A stretch of DNA of 64,000 nucleotides from Streptomyces sp. SM11 (lineage in GTDB: Bacteria > Actinomycetota > Actinomycetes > Streptomycetales > Streptomycetaceae). The stretch is from positions 1 through 64,000 of the forward strand of contig NZ_NEUE01000238.1 in NCBI RefSeq assembly GCF_002910905.1, given 5' to 3'. Both the position numbers and the translations under genes were made by a program. Of the stretch, positions 41,533-50,954 are shown piece by piece. Below the pieces are notes generated by a model. That model saw only the letters and a program-made list of their open reading frames with translations, had not been told where the DNA came from and searched no databases. Within the stretch, counting starts at the first letter, position 1; the number at the start of each line of letters is the position of its first letter.

Positions 41533-41630
41533 GGCCCCGGCCGGTCAGGGCGGTGGAACGTGGCCCCGGCCGGTCAGGGCGGTGGAACGTGGCCCCGGCC
41601 GGTCAGGGCGGTGGAACGTGGGCCCCGGCC
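41533..41630. repeat. 29-bp tandem repeat, three copies plus part of a fourth
   Basis: The unit starts GGCCCCGGCCGGTCAGGGCG and runs for 29 bases at 41533-41561, 41562-41590 and 41591-41619; the copies are identical. A diverged partial copy follows. It fills the 192-base gap between the response regulator and the DALR protein gene. The unit contains the palindrome GGCCCCGGCC-like core. Copy number is likely to differ between strains. Confidence 0.9.
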
Positions 41631-41687
41631 GACCGGATGGCGAAACCGGGTCGCGAAGTGCCCCCCTCTCTCGCCTACGCTTGACCC

Positions 41688-42812
41688 GTGACCCCCGCCG
41701 ACCTCTCCCGGACCGTGCTGCACGCCGTGCGCCGCGCGGTCGACGAGGATGCGTTGCGCGCACCCGTGCCCGCGCGCGTGCGAGTGGAGAGGACACGGCC
41801 CGGCGGTAGCGGGGACTACGCCTGTGCCGTCGCGCTCCAGCTCGCCGGGCCCGCCGCGCTGCCCGCCCTGGAGGTCGCCCGCATCCTGCGGGAACGCGTC
41901 GCCGCCGAGCCCGGCGTCGGGCGGGTCGAGATCACCGGGCCGGGGTTCCTGAGCTTCACGCTCGACGCCCCGGCCGAGGGCGACCGGGCCGTGCTCGACG
42001 CCGTACGGGAACAGGGCCTCGCGTACGGGCACGGGGACGCGCTCCGGGACGAGGTCCTCCAGCTCCACCACGCGCGGGAGGTGCGCGCCGCCGTCACCGC
42101 CCATGCCGTGCGCCGGCTCGTCATCTCCCAGGGCGCCCGGGCCCGGATCAGCTGCGAGGAGGCGCCCGACCCGGACTGGGCCCGCCTCGGCGTCACCGTC
42201 GACACGCACGGGACGCCCCCCGTGCCGCACACCGGCATCCGGCCCGTCCCCGCCGCGGCCACCGCGGGGGAGCTGCTGGAGCGGCTCGGGCCCGACGCGG
42301 CCCTCTGGGGGCTCCTGCGGCCCGCCGGGCACGACCGCGCCGCCCTCGGACCCGAACTGCTCGTCCAGGGTGAGACCAACCCGCTCTTCCGGGTGCGCTA
42401 CGCCCACGCCAGGACCCGTGCCCTCACCCGCGGGGCCGCCCTCCTCGGCTTCACCGCCGAGCCCGCCCCGTACGGCGGAAGCCACGCCGAGCCCGCCCCG
42501 CACGCCGAAGACCACGCCGAGGGCCAAGCCCCGTACGACCGCGCCGCCCGCCCCCTCCTCGACCTCATCGCCGACCACCCCGGCGTCCTGCTCGCCGGAG
42601 CTCGTCACCGCGCGCCCGACCGGGTCGCCCGGCAGCTGGAAGCCGTCGCGCACGCGTTCTTCGACTTCCACGACTCCTGCCCGTCCCTGCCCGCCGGTGA
42701 CGAGAAACCCTCGGCCGCCCACCGCTCCCGGCTGGCTCTCGCCGAAGCCGCCGGGACGGTGCTGGCAGGCGGCCTGTCCCTCCTCGGCATCCGTGCGCCC
42801 GAACACCTCTGA
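41688..42812 (+). CDS. Arginyl-tRNA-synthetase-like protein (N-domain plus DALR anticodon-binding domain)
   Basis: A 374-residue protein combining two end domains of arginyl-tRNA synthetase while lacking the catalytic core: there is no HIGH or KMSKS motif. The N-terminal part (ALQLAGPAALPALEVARILRE, then VEITGPGFLSFTLD) matches the additional N-terminal domain; the C-terminal part (NPLFRVRYAHARTRALTRGA, then LLDLIADHPGVL and AVAHAFFDFHDSCP) is the DALR anticodon-binding domain. The middle is Ala/His/Glu-rich and repetitive (GGSHAEPAPHAEDHAEG). It is conserved upstream of lysA in Streptomyces, 33 bases away here. It may be a tRNA-Arg-related regulator, but the role is unknown. The GTG start has TACGCT 7 bases upstream, suggesting a leaderless message. 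Confidence 0.82.
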   Translation: MTPADLSRTVLHAVRRAVDEDALRAPVPARVRVERTRPGGSGDYACAVALQLAGPAALPALEVARILRERVAAEPGVGRVEITGPGFLSFTLDAPAEGDRAVLDAVREQGLAYGHGDALRDEVLQLHHAREVRAAVTAHAVRRLVISQGARARISCEEAPDPDWARLGVTVDTHGTPPVPHTGIRPVPAAATAGELLERLGPDAALWGLLRPAGHDRAALGPELLVQGETNPLFRVRYAHARTRALTRGAALLGFTAEPAPYGGSHAEPAPHAEDHAEGQAPYDRAARPLLDLIADHPGVLLAGARHRAPDRVARQLEAVAHAFFDFHDSCPSLPAGDEKPSAAHRSRLALAEAAGTVLAGGLSLLGIRAPEHL

Positions 42813-42845
42813 CGCGATCAGAAGAGACCCGAGAGAACCATCACG

Positions 42846-44237
42846 ATGAGCCGCTCCGCACACCCCGCAGGACCCCGCCACGCCGACGTCTTCACCGAGG
42901 GCCATTACTCCGCGCCCGCCGCCGACCTCAACGTCCTCGACGAGAAGGTCTGGTCGCGTACCGTCACCCGCGACGCGGACGGCGCCCTCACCGTCGGCGG
43001 GATCGCCGTCGCCCGGCTCGCGGAGGAGTTCGGCACGCCTGCCTACTTCCTCGACGAGAGCGACTTCCGGGCCCGCTGCCGCGCCTGGGCGGATGCCTTC
43101 GGGCCGGACGCCGACGTCTTCTACGCCGGGAAGGCCTTCCTCTCCCGTGCCGTGGTGCGCTGGCTCAAGGAGGAGGGGCTGAATCTCGACGTCTGTTCCG
43201 GTGGTGAGCTGACCACCGCACTGGACGCCGGGATGCCCGCCGAGCGCATCGCCTTCCACGGCAACAACAAGACCGTCGCCGAGATCGAGCGGGCCGTCGA
43301 GGCCGGCGTCGGGCGGATCGTGCTCGACTCCTTCCAGGAGATCGTCCGCGTCGCCCACATCGCCCAGCGGCACGGCGTCCGCCAGCGCGTGCAGATCCGC
43401 GTCACCGTCGGCGTCGAGGCCCACACCCACGAGTTCATCGCCACCGCGCACGAGGACCAGAAGTTCGGGATCGCGCTCGCCGACGGGCAGGCCGCCGAGG
43501 CCGTGCGCCGCGCGCTCGCCCTCGACGGGCTCGAACTCATCGGCGTCCACTCGCACATCGGCTCGCAGATCTTCGACATGGCCGGCTTCGAGGTCTCCGC
43601 CCGGCGCGTGGTGCAGCTGCTCGCCGAGATCCGCGACGAGCACGGCGTCGAGCTGCCCGAGATCGACCTCGGCGGCGGTCTCGGTATCGCGTACACCTCC
43701 GAGGACGACCCCCGCGAACCGCACGAGATCGCCAAGGCGCTCAGCGACATCGTCACCCGCGAATGCGAGTCGGCGAAGCTGCGCACCCCCCGTATCTCCG
43801 TCGAGCCGGGGCGGGCCATCGTCGGACCCACCGCGTTCACGCTGTACGAGGTCGGCACGATCAAGCCCCTGGAGGGGCTGCGGACGTACGTCAGCGTCGA
43901 CGGCGGCATGTCGGACAACATCCGCACCGCGCTGTACGACGCCGAGTACAGCGTCGCGCTCGTCTCCCGCACCTCGGACGCCGAACCCATGCTCGTCCGG
44001 GTCGTCGGCAAGCACTGCGAGAGCGGCGACATCGTGGTCAAGGACGCGTTCCTGCCCGCCGACCTGGCCCCCGGCGATCTGATCGCCGTCCCCGCCACCG
44101 GCGCGTACTGCCGTTCCATGGCGAGCAACTACAACCACGCACTGCGCCCGCCGGTCGTCGCGGTCCGCGACGGAGAGGCGCGCGTCATCGTCCGGCGCGA
44201 GACGGAGGAAGATCTCCTGCGCCTCGATGTCGGCTGA
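42846..44237 (+). CDS. lysA: Diaminopimelate decarboxylase
   Basis: Catalyses the last step of lysine synthesis, meso-diaminopimelate to L-lysine and CO2, using pyridoxal phosphate. The PLP lysine is in FYAGKAFLS (about residue 99), phosphate binding is in DLGGGLG and EPGRAIVGP, and GKHCESGD supplies the other subunit's catalytic Cys. Length 463 is standard. The ATG at 42846 has GAGAGAACC upstream. It starts the lysA-hom-thrC-thrB aspartate-family cluster. Downstream, an inverted-repeat element separates it from hom, so the two may not be co-transcribed. Confidence 0.96.
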   Translation: MSRSAHPAGPRHADVFTEGHYSAPAADLNVLDEKVWSRTVTRDADGALTVGGIAVARLAEEFGTPAYFLDESDFRARCRAWADAFGPDADVFYAGKAFLSRAVVRWLKEEGLNLDVCSGGELTTALDAGMPAERIAFHGNNKTVAEIERAVEAGVGRIVLDSFQEIVRVAHIAQRHGVRQRVQIRVTVGVEAHTHEFIATAHEDQKFGIALADGQAAEAVRRALALDGLELIGVHSHIGSQIFDMAGFEVSARRVVQLLAEIRDEHGVELPEIDLGGGLGIAYTSEDDPREPHEIAKALSDIVTRECESAKLRTPRISVEPGRAIVGPTAFTLYEVGTIKPLEGLRTYVSVDGGMSDNIRTALYDAEYSVALVSRTSDAEPMLVRVVGKHCESGDIVVKDAFLPADLAPGDLIAVPATGAYCRSMASNYNHALRPPVVAVRDGEARVIVRRETEEDLLRLDVG

Positions 44238-44316
44238 TGAAATAGTCATCTCAGGATCCGGACGGGGGTCAGGAACTCCCGTCCGGTGAGTGAGACTGGT
44301 CCACACATGAGCATGA

Positions 44317-44509
44317 CCCTCCGGCGATTGGGGGGTGGGAGAAGAAGCGGGGCTGGGTGCGTGCAGCTGCAAGGCGGAGGATTGAGGCATGGCAGAGCCA
44401 TGGTGATTGACGACAACGCCGGAGGGGGCCCCTCCCTGCTCGAGCGAAGCCGAGAGCTTGGGGGAGTGCGTGCCCAGCCCCGTGACGCCGCCCCCCAATC
44501 GCCGGAGGG
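44317..44509. repeat. 193-bp element with perfect 19-bp terminal inverted repeats (MITE-like)
   Basis: CCCTCCGGCGATTGGGGGG at 44317-44335 is matched by its exact reverse complement at 44491-44509. Inner arms also pair with little mismatch (GGGGCTGGG... near 44346 with ...CCCAGCCCC near 44480), and a third hairpin CTCGAGCGAAGCCGAGAG-type sequence lies inside near 44440-44460. It fills nearly all of the lysA-hom gap and encodes no protein. Elements of this kind recur between genes in Streptomyces genomes. It could be a non-autonomous mobile element or a processing/termination structure. Confidence 0.75.
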
Positions 44510-44533
44510 TCTAGGTATGAGAAACGAGGTCGG

Positions 44534-45826
44534 ATGATGCGTACGCGTCCGCTGAAGGTGGCGCTGCTGGGCTGTGGAGTGGTCGGCTCAGAGGTGGCGC
44601 GCATCATGACGACGCACGCCGACGACCTCGCGGCGCGCATCGGCGCGCCCGTCGAGCTCGCCGGTGTGGCCGTCCGCCGGCCCTCGAAGGTGCGTGAGGG
44701 CATCGACCCCGCACTGGTCACCACCGACGCGACCGCGCTCGTGCGGCGCGGCGACATCGACATCGTCATCGAGGTCATCGGGGGCATCGAGCCGGCCCGT
44801 GCGCTCATCACCACCGCCTTCGAGAACGGTGCGAGCGTCGTCTCCGCGAACAAGGCGCTGCTCGCCGAGGACGGCGCCTCCCTGCACGCCGCCGCCGAGA
44901 AGTACGGCCGCGATCTGTATTACGAGGCCGCCGTCGCCGGGGCGATCCCGCTGGTGCGGCCGCTGCGCGAGTCGCTCGCCGGGGACAAGGTCAACCGGGT
45001 GCTCGGCATCGTCAACGGCACGACCAACTTCATCCTCGACAAGATGGACACCAGCGGCGCCGGCTACTCCGAGGCGCTCGACGAGGCCACCGCCCTCGGG
45101 TACGCCGAGGCCGACCCGACCGCCGACGTCGAGGGCTTCGACGCCGCCGCGAAGGCCGCGATCCTCGCCGGGATCGCCTTCCACACCCGCGTCAAGATCG
45201 GCGACGTGCACCGCGAGGGCATCACCGAGGTCACCGCCGCCGACATCGCCTCCGCCCGCCGGATGGGCTGCACGGTCAAACTGCTGGCCATCTGCGAGCG
45301 CGCCGCCGACGGCGCCTCCGTCACCGCCCGCGTGCACCCCGCGATGATCCCGCTCAGCCACCCGCTGGCCTCGGTCCGCGAGGCGTACAACGCGGTCTTC
45401 ATCGAGGCCGACGCCGCGGGCCAGCTCATGTTCTACGGTCCCGGCGCCGGCGGTTCGCCGACCGCCTCGGCGGTCCTCGGCGACCTCGTCGCGGTCTGCC
45501 GCAACAAACTGGGCGAGGCCACCGGTCCCGGTGAGTCCGCCTACACCCGCCTGCCGGTCAGCCCCATGGGCGAGGTCGTCACGCGGTACCACATCAGCCT
45601 CGACGTGGCCGACAAGCCGGGCGTCCTCGCCCAGGTCGCGACGGTCTTCGCCGAGCAGGGCGTATCCATCGATACGGTCCGCCAGCAGGGAAAGGACGGC
45701 GAGGCCTCCCTCGTCGTCGTCACCCACCGCGCGCCCGACGCCGCCCTCTCCGGGACCGTCGAAGCGCTGCGCAAGCTCGACACCGTGCGCGGTGTCGCCA
45801 GCATCATGCGTGTTGAAGGGGAGTAA
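44534..45826 (+). CDS. hom: Homoserine dehydrogenase
   Basis: Reduces aspartate semialdehyde to homoserine with NAD(P)H, the branch step toward threonine and methionine. The N-terminal nucleotide-binding loop is [10 protein letters not shown] (about 14-23), with NKALLAEDG, and the catalytic region is [11 protein letters not shown] plus [17 protein letters not shown] (substrate and Lys/Asp residues). A C-terminal ACT domain ([20 protein letters not shown], then [17 protein letters not shown]) binds threonine for feedback control. Two ATGs at 44534 and 44537 are possible starts; GAGGTCGG precedes them. thrC follows after 7 bases, so the two are co-transcribed. Confidence 0.96.
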   Translation: MMRTRPLKVALLGCGVVGSEVARIMTTHADDLAARIGAPVELAGVAVRRPSKVREGIDPALVTTDATALVRRGDIDIVIEVIGGIEPARALITTAFENGASVVSANKALLAEDGASLHAAAEKYGRDLYYEAAVAGAIPLVRPLRESLAGDKVNRVLGIVNGTTNFILDKMDTSGAGYSEALDEATALGYAEADPTADVEGFDAAAKAAILAGIAFHTRVKIGDVHREGITEVTAADIASARRMGCTVKLLAICERAADGASVTARVHPAMIPLSHPLASVREAYNAVFIEADAAGQLMFYGPGAGGSPTASAVLGDLVAVCRNKLGEATGPGESAYTRLPVSPMGEVVTRYHISLDVADKPGVLAQVATVFAEQGVSIDTVRQQGKDGEASLVVVTHRAPDAALSGTVEALRKLDTVRGVASIMRVEGE

Positions 45827-45833
45827 AGGACCC

Positions 45834-46904
45834 ATGACCAGCAAGGGCACCCACCAGTGGCGCGGCATCATCGAGGAGTACCGGGACCGGCTTCCGGTCA
45901 CAGCTACGACGCCCGTCGTCACGCTTCGTGAGGGCGGTACGCCGCTCGTTCCGGCGCAGGTCCTCTCCGAGCGCACGGGCTGCGAGGTGCACCTCAAGGT
46001 CGAGGGCGCCAATCCCACCGGTTCGTTCAAGGACCGCGGTATGACCATGGCCATCACCCGGGCCAAGGAGGAGGGGGCGAAGGCCGTCATCTGCGCCTCC
46101 ACCGGCAACACCTCGGCCTCCGCCGCGGCGTACGCGGTGCGCGCGGGCATGGTCTGCGCCGTCCTCGTACCGCAGGGCAAGATCGCGCTCGGCAAGATGG
46201 GCCAGGCGCTCGTGCACGGCGCCACGATCCTCCAGGTCGACGGCAACTTCGACGACTGCCTGACCCTGGCCCGCTCGCTCTCGGACAACTACCCGGTGGC
46301 GCTGGTCAATTCGGTCAATCCGGTCCGTATCGAGGGTCAGAAGACCGCCGCGTTCGAGATCGTCGACGCGCTCGGCGACGCCCCCGACATCCACGTCCTG
46401 CCGGTCGGCAACGCGGGCAACATCACCGCGTACTGGAAGGGGTACACCGAGTACGCCGGTGACGGCGTCTCGACCCGCTCCCCGCGCATGTGGGGCTTCC
46501 AGGCCTCCGGCTCGGCGCCCATCGTGCGCGGCGAGGTCGTCAAGGACCCGTCCACCATCGCCACCGCGATCCGCATCGGCAACCCGGCCTCCTGGGACTA
46601 CGCGCTCGCCGCGCGCGACGAGTCGGGCGGCTTCATCGACGAGGTGACGGACCGGCAGATCCTGTCCGCGTACCGGCTGCTGGCCTCCCAGGAGGGCGTC
46701 TTCGTGGAGCCCGCGTCGGCCGCGTCCGTCGCCGGCCTGCTCAAGGCCGCCGAGGAGGGCAGGGTCGACCCCGGCCAGCGCATCGTCTGCACGGTCACCG
46801 GCAACGGCCTCAAGGACCCCGACTGGGCCGTCGCGGGCGCCCCGCAGCCGGTCACGGTCCCGGTCGACGCGGCCACCGCCGCCGAGAAGCTCGGACTCGT
46901 CTGA
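45834..46904 (+). CDS. thrC: Threonine synthase
   Basis: Converts O-phosphohomoserine to threonine. The PLP lysine motif is [11 protein letters not shown] (about 60-70), with phosphate-binding [15 protein letters not shown] and the [15 protein letters not shown] loop. Length 356 matches the short bacterial class. The ATG 45834 is chosen because the longer open frame to 45531 lies in the hom coding region. It has AAAGGA upstream and lies seven bases after hom. A 388-base gap then separates it from thrB. Confidence 0.96.
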   Translation: MTSKGTHQWRGIIEEYRDRLPVTATTPVVTLREGGTPLVPAQVLSERTGCEVHLKVEGANPTGSFKDRGMTMAITRAKEEGAKAVICASTGNTSASAAAYAVRAGMVCAVLVPQGKIALGKMGQALVHGATILQVDGNFDDCLTLARSLSDNYPVALVNSVNPVRIEGQKTAAFEIVDALGDAPDIHVLPVGNAGNITAYWKGYTEYAGDGVSTRSPRMWGFQASGSAPIVRGEVVKDPSTIATAIRIGNPASWDYALAARDESGGFIDEVTDRQILSAYRLLASQEGVFVEPASAASVAGLLKAAEEGRVDPGQRIVCTVTGNGLKDPDWAVAGAPQPVTVPVDAATAAEKLGLV

Positions 46905-47292
46905 TCCGGCCCCGGGCCGGCCGCGGCCGACCCGGGGCAACCGCGACAACCCGGCCCAACCAGCCCTTTTCCGGGGCGGAGAGCGCATGCGAGGCGGGCG
47001 ACACGCATCGTGCGCCTCCTGTGCGCCCTATGTCGCCACAGAACCTTCCTTCGATAAGCTGTACCCCATCCGCCCGGCATCCGCCCGCCGGACCGCCAGG
47101 CCTGCGGTCCCCGTCGTGGCCGTCGGGCAGGCCGCCGGATTCCCGCACCGTTTCGGAGCCCTCCGCACAGCCGCGACCCCCACTGCCATGACCCCCGCCG
47201 TTCGCACCCGCCCATAGCCCCGCCCTCACGCCCCGCCGCCGCAGAGCCACCCGCACTGCATCCCCGCCGCCTTACAAGGAGTGGTCCGACCG
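46905..47292. promoter_or_regulatory. thrC-thrB intergenic region, probable thrB promoter
   Basis: A 388-base gap with no gene I can support. TTCGATAAGCTGTA near 47050 is the only notably AT-rich patch and could be a -10 region. AAGGAG at 47276-47281 is the thrB ribosome binding site. Pyrimidine-rich sequence lies between. Confidence 0.35.
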
Positions 47293-48210
47293 ATGGCCGG
47301 TCCCGCGTTCCGAGCCGCCGCCGTCAGGGTGCGCGTCCCCGCAACCAGCGCCAACCTGGGCCCGGGTTTCGACGCCCTGGGCCTCTCGCTGGGGCTGTAC
47401 GACGACGTCGTCGTCCGGGTCGCCGACTCCGGGCTGCACATCGACATCGCAGGTGAGGGCAGCCAGACGCTGCCCCGCGACGAGAGCCACCTGCTCGTGC
47501 GCTCCCTGCGCACCGCGTTCGACCTGCTCGGCGGCCAGCCCCGCGGGCTGGAGATCGTCTGCGCCAACCGCATCCCGCACGGCCGCGGCCTCGGCTCCTC
47601 CTCCGCCGCCATCTGCGCCGGAATCGTCGCCGCCCGCGCCGTGACGACCGGCGGCGACGCCCGCCTCGACGACGCGGCCCTGCTGGAGCTGGCGACCGAG
47701 ATCGAGGGGCACCCCGACAATGTCGCGGCCTGTCTGCTCGGCGGCTTCACGCTCGCCTGGATGGACGGCGGCGCGGCCCGGGCGATCAGGATGGATCCCG
47801 CCGACTCCGTCGTCCCGGTGGTCTTCGTCCCCGGACGCCCGGTGCTCACCGAGACGGCGCGCGGCCTGCTCCCGCGCACCGTCCCGCACGTCGACGCGGC
47901 CCTCAACGCCGGCCGGGCGGCCCTGCTCGTCGAGGCCCTGACCCGTCGGCCCGAGCTGCTGCTCGCCGCCACCGAGGACCGGATCCACCAGGAATACCGG
48001 GGTCCCGCCATGCCGGAGAGCGTGGAACTGGTCAACCGTCTGCGCGCCGACGGTGTGCCCGCGGTCATCTCCGGCGCGGGGCCCACGGTCCTCGCGCTGA
48101 CGGAGGAAGGCTCGGCCGACAAGGTCGCCCGACTGGCGGGGGAGGGCTGGGCGGCGAACCGGCTGGCCCTCGACGCGACGGGCGCCAGTGTGCTGCCGCT
48201 GGCCGCGTAA
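47293..48210 (+). CDS. thrB: Homoserine kinase
   Basis: A GHMP kinase phosphorylating homoserine for threonine synthase. The family motif 1 is VPATSANLGPGFDALGLSL near the N-terminus, the phosphate loop is PHGRGLGSSSAA (about 96-107) and motif 3 is AVISGAGPTVLAL near residue 257. Length 305 is normal. The ATG 47293 is preferred over the GTG at 47281 because AAGGAG directly overlaps the latter and is correctly spaced for the former. It is the last gene of the threonine group and is followed by the long rho leader. Confidence 0.96.
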   Translation: MAGPAFRAAAVRVRVPATSANLGPGFDALGLSLGLYDDVVVRVADSGLHIDIAGEGSQTLPRDESHLLVRSLRTAFDLLGGQPRGLEIVCANRIPHGRGLGSSSAAICAGIVAARAVTTGGDARLDDAALLELATEIEGHPDNVAACLLGGFTLAWMDGGAARAIRMDPADSVVPVVFVPGRPVLTETARGLLPRTVPHVDAALNAGRAALLVEALTRRPELLLAATEDRIHQEYRGPAMPESVELVNRLRADGVPAVISGAGPTVLALTEEGSADKVARLAGEGWAANRLALDATGASVLPLAA

Positions 48211-48599
48211 CCGCATGTGATTACCGGTGAGCGAGAGGGGGAATGTTTGTTGGAGCCGGTAGTGTTAACCTCAAGTCTGCAACCGACGTCTTTGAGGCGC
48301 GTTGCTTCGTGTCCCCCTCCGGGACCACCATTCTTCCGGGAGCCTCCCCAACTGCCTGAGCAGCCTGCCTGAGCAGTTTCGAGCACGCTCCGGAACCGGC
48401 ACGACACCCCTCGCTGGTCCAGGAGTGGGCCGAGCAGGGGGATCTCGCGCCGGACCCCGTACGTTCATCTCTCCGCCGTACCCGGCGGACCACCGCCCCG
48501 GCAAGGTCCGCGATCCAGCAAGATCAACAGACCGCAGTCGGACAGCACAACCGGTCGCCGAGCCAGAAGGCCGACGTCCGCTCCAGGGAAGGACCCTTC
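48211..48599 (+). promoter_or_regulatory. rho promoter and 5' leader region
   Basis: A 389-base gap before rho with no supported gene. The AT-rich stretch TTTGTTGGAGCCGGTAGTGT at 48247-48266 and the following TAACCT could hold the promoter, leaving a leader of about 330 bases. A repeat of CTGCCTGAGCAG-type sequence lies near 48352-48376. Long leaders on rho genes often mediate autoregulation by Rho in other bacteria. That is only an analogy here. Confidence 0.4.
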
Positions 48600-50630
48600 G
48601 TGAGCGACACCACCGATCTGATGGGCGTCACTGCCGACAAGAACGTCGACAGCGCCGCGCCCGCCGAAGGTGCTGCCACTGGCACCACCGCACGGCGCCG
48701 CCGCTCCGGCACCGGCCTCGAGGGCATGGTCCTGGCCGAGCTGCAGCAGGTCGCGTCCGGCCTCGGCATCAGGGGCACCGCGCGGATGCGCAAGAGCCAG
48801 CTGATCGAGGTCATCAAGGAGGCGCAGGCGGGCGGCGGATCCGCCGCCCCCAAGACCTCCTCCAAGGCCGCCGAGGCCCCCGCCGAGGCGGAGAGCAAGC
48901 CGAAGCGCCGCGCGACCTCCAAGGCGCGCACCGGGGACGAGGGCGCCGCTGCCGCCGCCGAGAAGGACACGGCCGCCCAGCAGCAGATCGACATCCCCGG
49001 ACAGCCGGCCAGCGACGACCAGCCCGCGGGCGAGCGTCGTCGCCGCCGTGCGACCGCGCAGGCGGGCAGCCCGGACACCAAGACCGAGGTCAAGGCCAAG
49101 GCGGAGCCCCAGGCCGAGCAGAAGACCGAGGAGCGGGGCGAGCCGAAGGGCGACGCCAAGGCCGAGGCCGCCGCCGACACGGCCGAGGGCCGTCGCGGCG
49201 ACCGTCAGGGCCGGGGTGAGCGTGGCGACCGCGGTGAGCGTGGCGACCGCCGCGAGCGTCAGCGCGACCGCCGGGGCAAGGGCGACGACCAGGGCCAGCA
49301 GGGCGGCGGCGGGCAGCGCCCGCAGCGCCAGGGCCAGGGTCAGGGCCAGCAGAACCGTGACAACGGTCCGCAGGACGACTTCGACGACGAGGCGGGCGGC
49401 CGTCGCGGCCGTCGCGGCCGCTACCGGGACCGCCGGGGCCGTCGCGGGCGCGACGACTTCGCGAGCGACGTGCAGGTGGCCGACGACGACGTCCTGATCC
49501 CCGTCGCGGGCATCCTGGACATCCTCGACAACTACGCGTTCATCCGGACCTCCGGCTACCTGCCGGGCCCGAACGACGTGTACGTCTCGCTCGCCCAGGT
49601 CCGCAAGAACGGCCTGCGCAAGGGTGACCACGTCACCGGTGCGGTGCGTCAGCCCAAGGACGGCGAGCGGCGCGAGAAGTTCAACGCGCTGGTCCGCCTC
49701 GACTCGGTCAACGGCATGGCCCCCGAGTCCGGCCGCGGCCGGCCCGAGTTCCAGAAGCTGACCCCGCTCTACCCGCAGGACCGGCTCCGTCTGGAGACCG
49801 ACTCCAACATCCTGACGACGCGGATCATCGACCTGGTGGCCCCGATCGGCAAGGGGCAGCGCGGGCTCATCGTGGCCCCGCCGAAGACCGGCAAGACCAT
49901 GATCCTGCAGGCCATCGCCAACGCGATCACGGTCAACAGCCCCGAGTGCCACCTGATGGTCGTCCTCGTCGACGAGCGTCCGGAAGAGGTCACCGACATG
50001 CAGCGGTCGGTGAAGGGCGAGGTCATCTCCTCGACCTTCGACCGCCCCGCCGAGGACCACACCACCGTCGCCGAGCTGGCCATCGAGCGCGCCAAGCGCC
50101 TCGTCGAGCTGGGTCACGACGTGGTCGTCCTGCTCGACTCGATCACCCGCCTGGGCCGCGCGTACAACCTCGCGGCGCCGGCCTCCGGCCGCATCCTCTC
50201 CGGTGGTGTCGACTCGACCGCGCTGTACCCCCCGAAGCGCTTCTTCGGCGCCGCGCGCAACATCGAGGACGGCGGCTCGCTGACCATCCTGGCCACCGCG
50301 CTCGTCGAGACCGGCTCGCGCATGGACGAGGTGATCTTCGAGGAGTTCAAGGGCACCGGCAACATGGAGCTCAAGCTCGACCGGAAGCTCTCGGACAAGC
50401 GCATCTTCCCGGCGGTGGACGTCGACGCGTCCTCCACCCGTAAGGAGGAGATCCTGCTCGGCACCGACGAGCTGGCGGTCGTCTGGAAGCTGCGCCGGGT
50501 GCTGCACGCGCTCGACCAGCAGCAGGCGATCGAGCTCCTCCTGGACCGGATGAAGAAGACCCAGTCCAACGCGGAGTTCCTGCTCCAGATCCAGAAGACG
50601 ACGCCGGGCAGCGGAAACGGCAACGACTGA
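48600..50630 (+). CDS. rho: Transcription termination factor Rho
   Basis: The hexameric RNA-dependent ATPase that terminates transcription. It has an N-terminal Rho-N domain (LEGMVLAELQQVASGLGIRG, about 40-60), then an insertion of about 220 residues rich in Ala/Lys/Glu and later Arg/Gly/Asp/Gln repeats (RGERGDRGERGD, QRQGQGQGQQ), then the RNA-binding cold-shock-like domain (GILDILDNYAFIRTSGYLPG) and ATPase core: Walker A PPKTGKTM, Walker B VVVLLDSITR, Q-loop and R-loop regions. Such large basic insertions are typical of actinomycete Rho and add RNA contacts. The GTG start has GGAAGGA upstream. A perfect terminator follows. Confidence 0.97.
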   Translation: MSDTTDLMGVTADKNVDSAAPAEGAATGTTARRRRSGTGLEGMVLAELQQVASGLGIRGTARMRKSQLIEVIKEAQAGGGSAAPKTSSKAAEAPAEAESKPKRRATSKARTGDEGAAAAAEKDTAAQQQIDIPGQPASDDQPAGERRRRRATAQAGSPDTKTEVKAKAEPQAEQKTEERGEPKGDAKAEAAADTAEGRRGDRQGRGERGDRGERGDRRERQRDRRGKGDDQGQQGGGGQRPQRQGQGQGQQNRDNGPQDDFDDEAGGRRGRRGRYRDRRGRRGRDDFASDVQVADDDVLIPVAGILDILDNYAFIRTSGYLPGPNDVYVSLAQVRKNGLRKGDHVTGAVRQPKDGERREKFNALVRLDSVNGMAPESGRGRPEFQKLTPLYPQDRLRLETDSNILTTRIIDLVAPIGKGQRGLIVAPPKTGKTMILQAIANAITVNSPECHLMVVLVDERPEEVTDMQRSVKGEVISSTFDRPAEDHTTVAELAIERAKRLVELGHDVVVLLDSITRLGRAYNLAAPASGRILSGGVDSTALYPPKRFFGAARNIEDGGSLTILATALVETGSRMDEVIFEEFKGTGNMELKLDRKLSDKRIFPAVDVDASSTRKEEILLGTDELAVVWKLRRVLHALDQQQAIELLLDRMKKTQSNAEFLLQIQKTTPGSGNGND

Positions 50631-50648
50631 CGTTCGTCCGGCAGTTGA

Positions 50649-50690
50649 GCGCGAAGGCCTCCGTCACTCCGGTGACGGAGGCCTTCGCGC
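50649..50690 (+). terminator. Perfect 19-bp stem-loop after rho
   Basis: Complementary 19-base arms at 50649-50667 and 50672-50690 enclose a TCCG loop, beginning 18 bases after the rho stop. There is no T-run. The rest of the 324-base gap up to 50954 has no gene and should carry the LCP gene promoter. Confidence 0.85.
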
Positions 50691-50954
50691 GTCCGCCGGC
50701 CCGGCCCGAGACCTTTGCCACACGGTGGACCGCCCGACGGCGCTCCGGCCGGGGCCGGCGGTGGCCGGGAAACCGCAGGTGGACGCCGGATCACCGGCCT
50801 GCCGCCGGCCCGTGCACCGCGCCTGCCGTCCGAGCCGGGCACACAGGCCCCTGTGCAACCCTTCTTGCTGCTCCGTCGTCTGATCAAGAGATGACAAACC
50901 CTCCCGGAACCATGGCTCCGGGGGCGCGGAGCAACAGGAGCGACGAGGAGACGC

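Noticed and set aside
41533-41630. The 29-bp tandem repeat as a CRISPR array.
   Set aside because: Copies are directly adjacent with no spacers and no cas genes are present.
41574-44498. A 974-codon minus-strand frame over the ArgRS-like gene and lysA.
   Set aside because: Composition is Gly/Asp/Val-rich with no recognised motif, and it covers clearly coding genes on the other strand.
44588-46288. A 566-codon minus-strand frame opposite hom and thrC.
   Set aside because: It is antisense to two well-conserved biosynthetic genes and has low-complexity composition.
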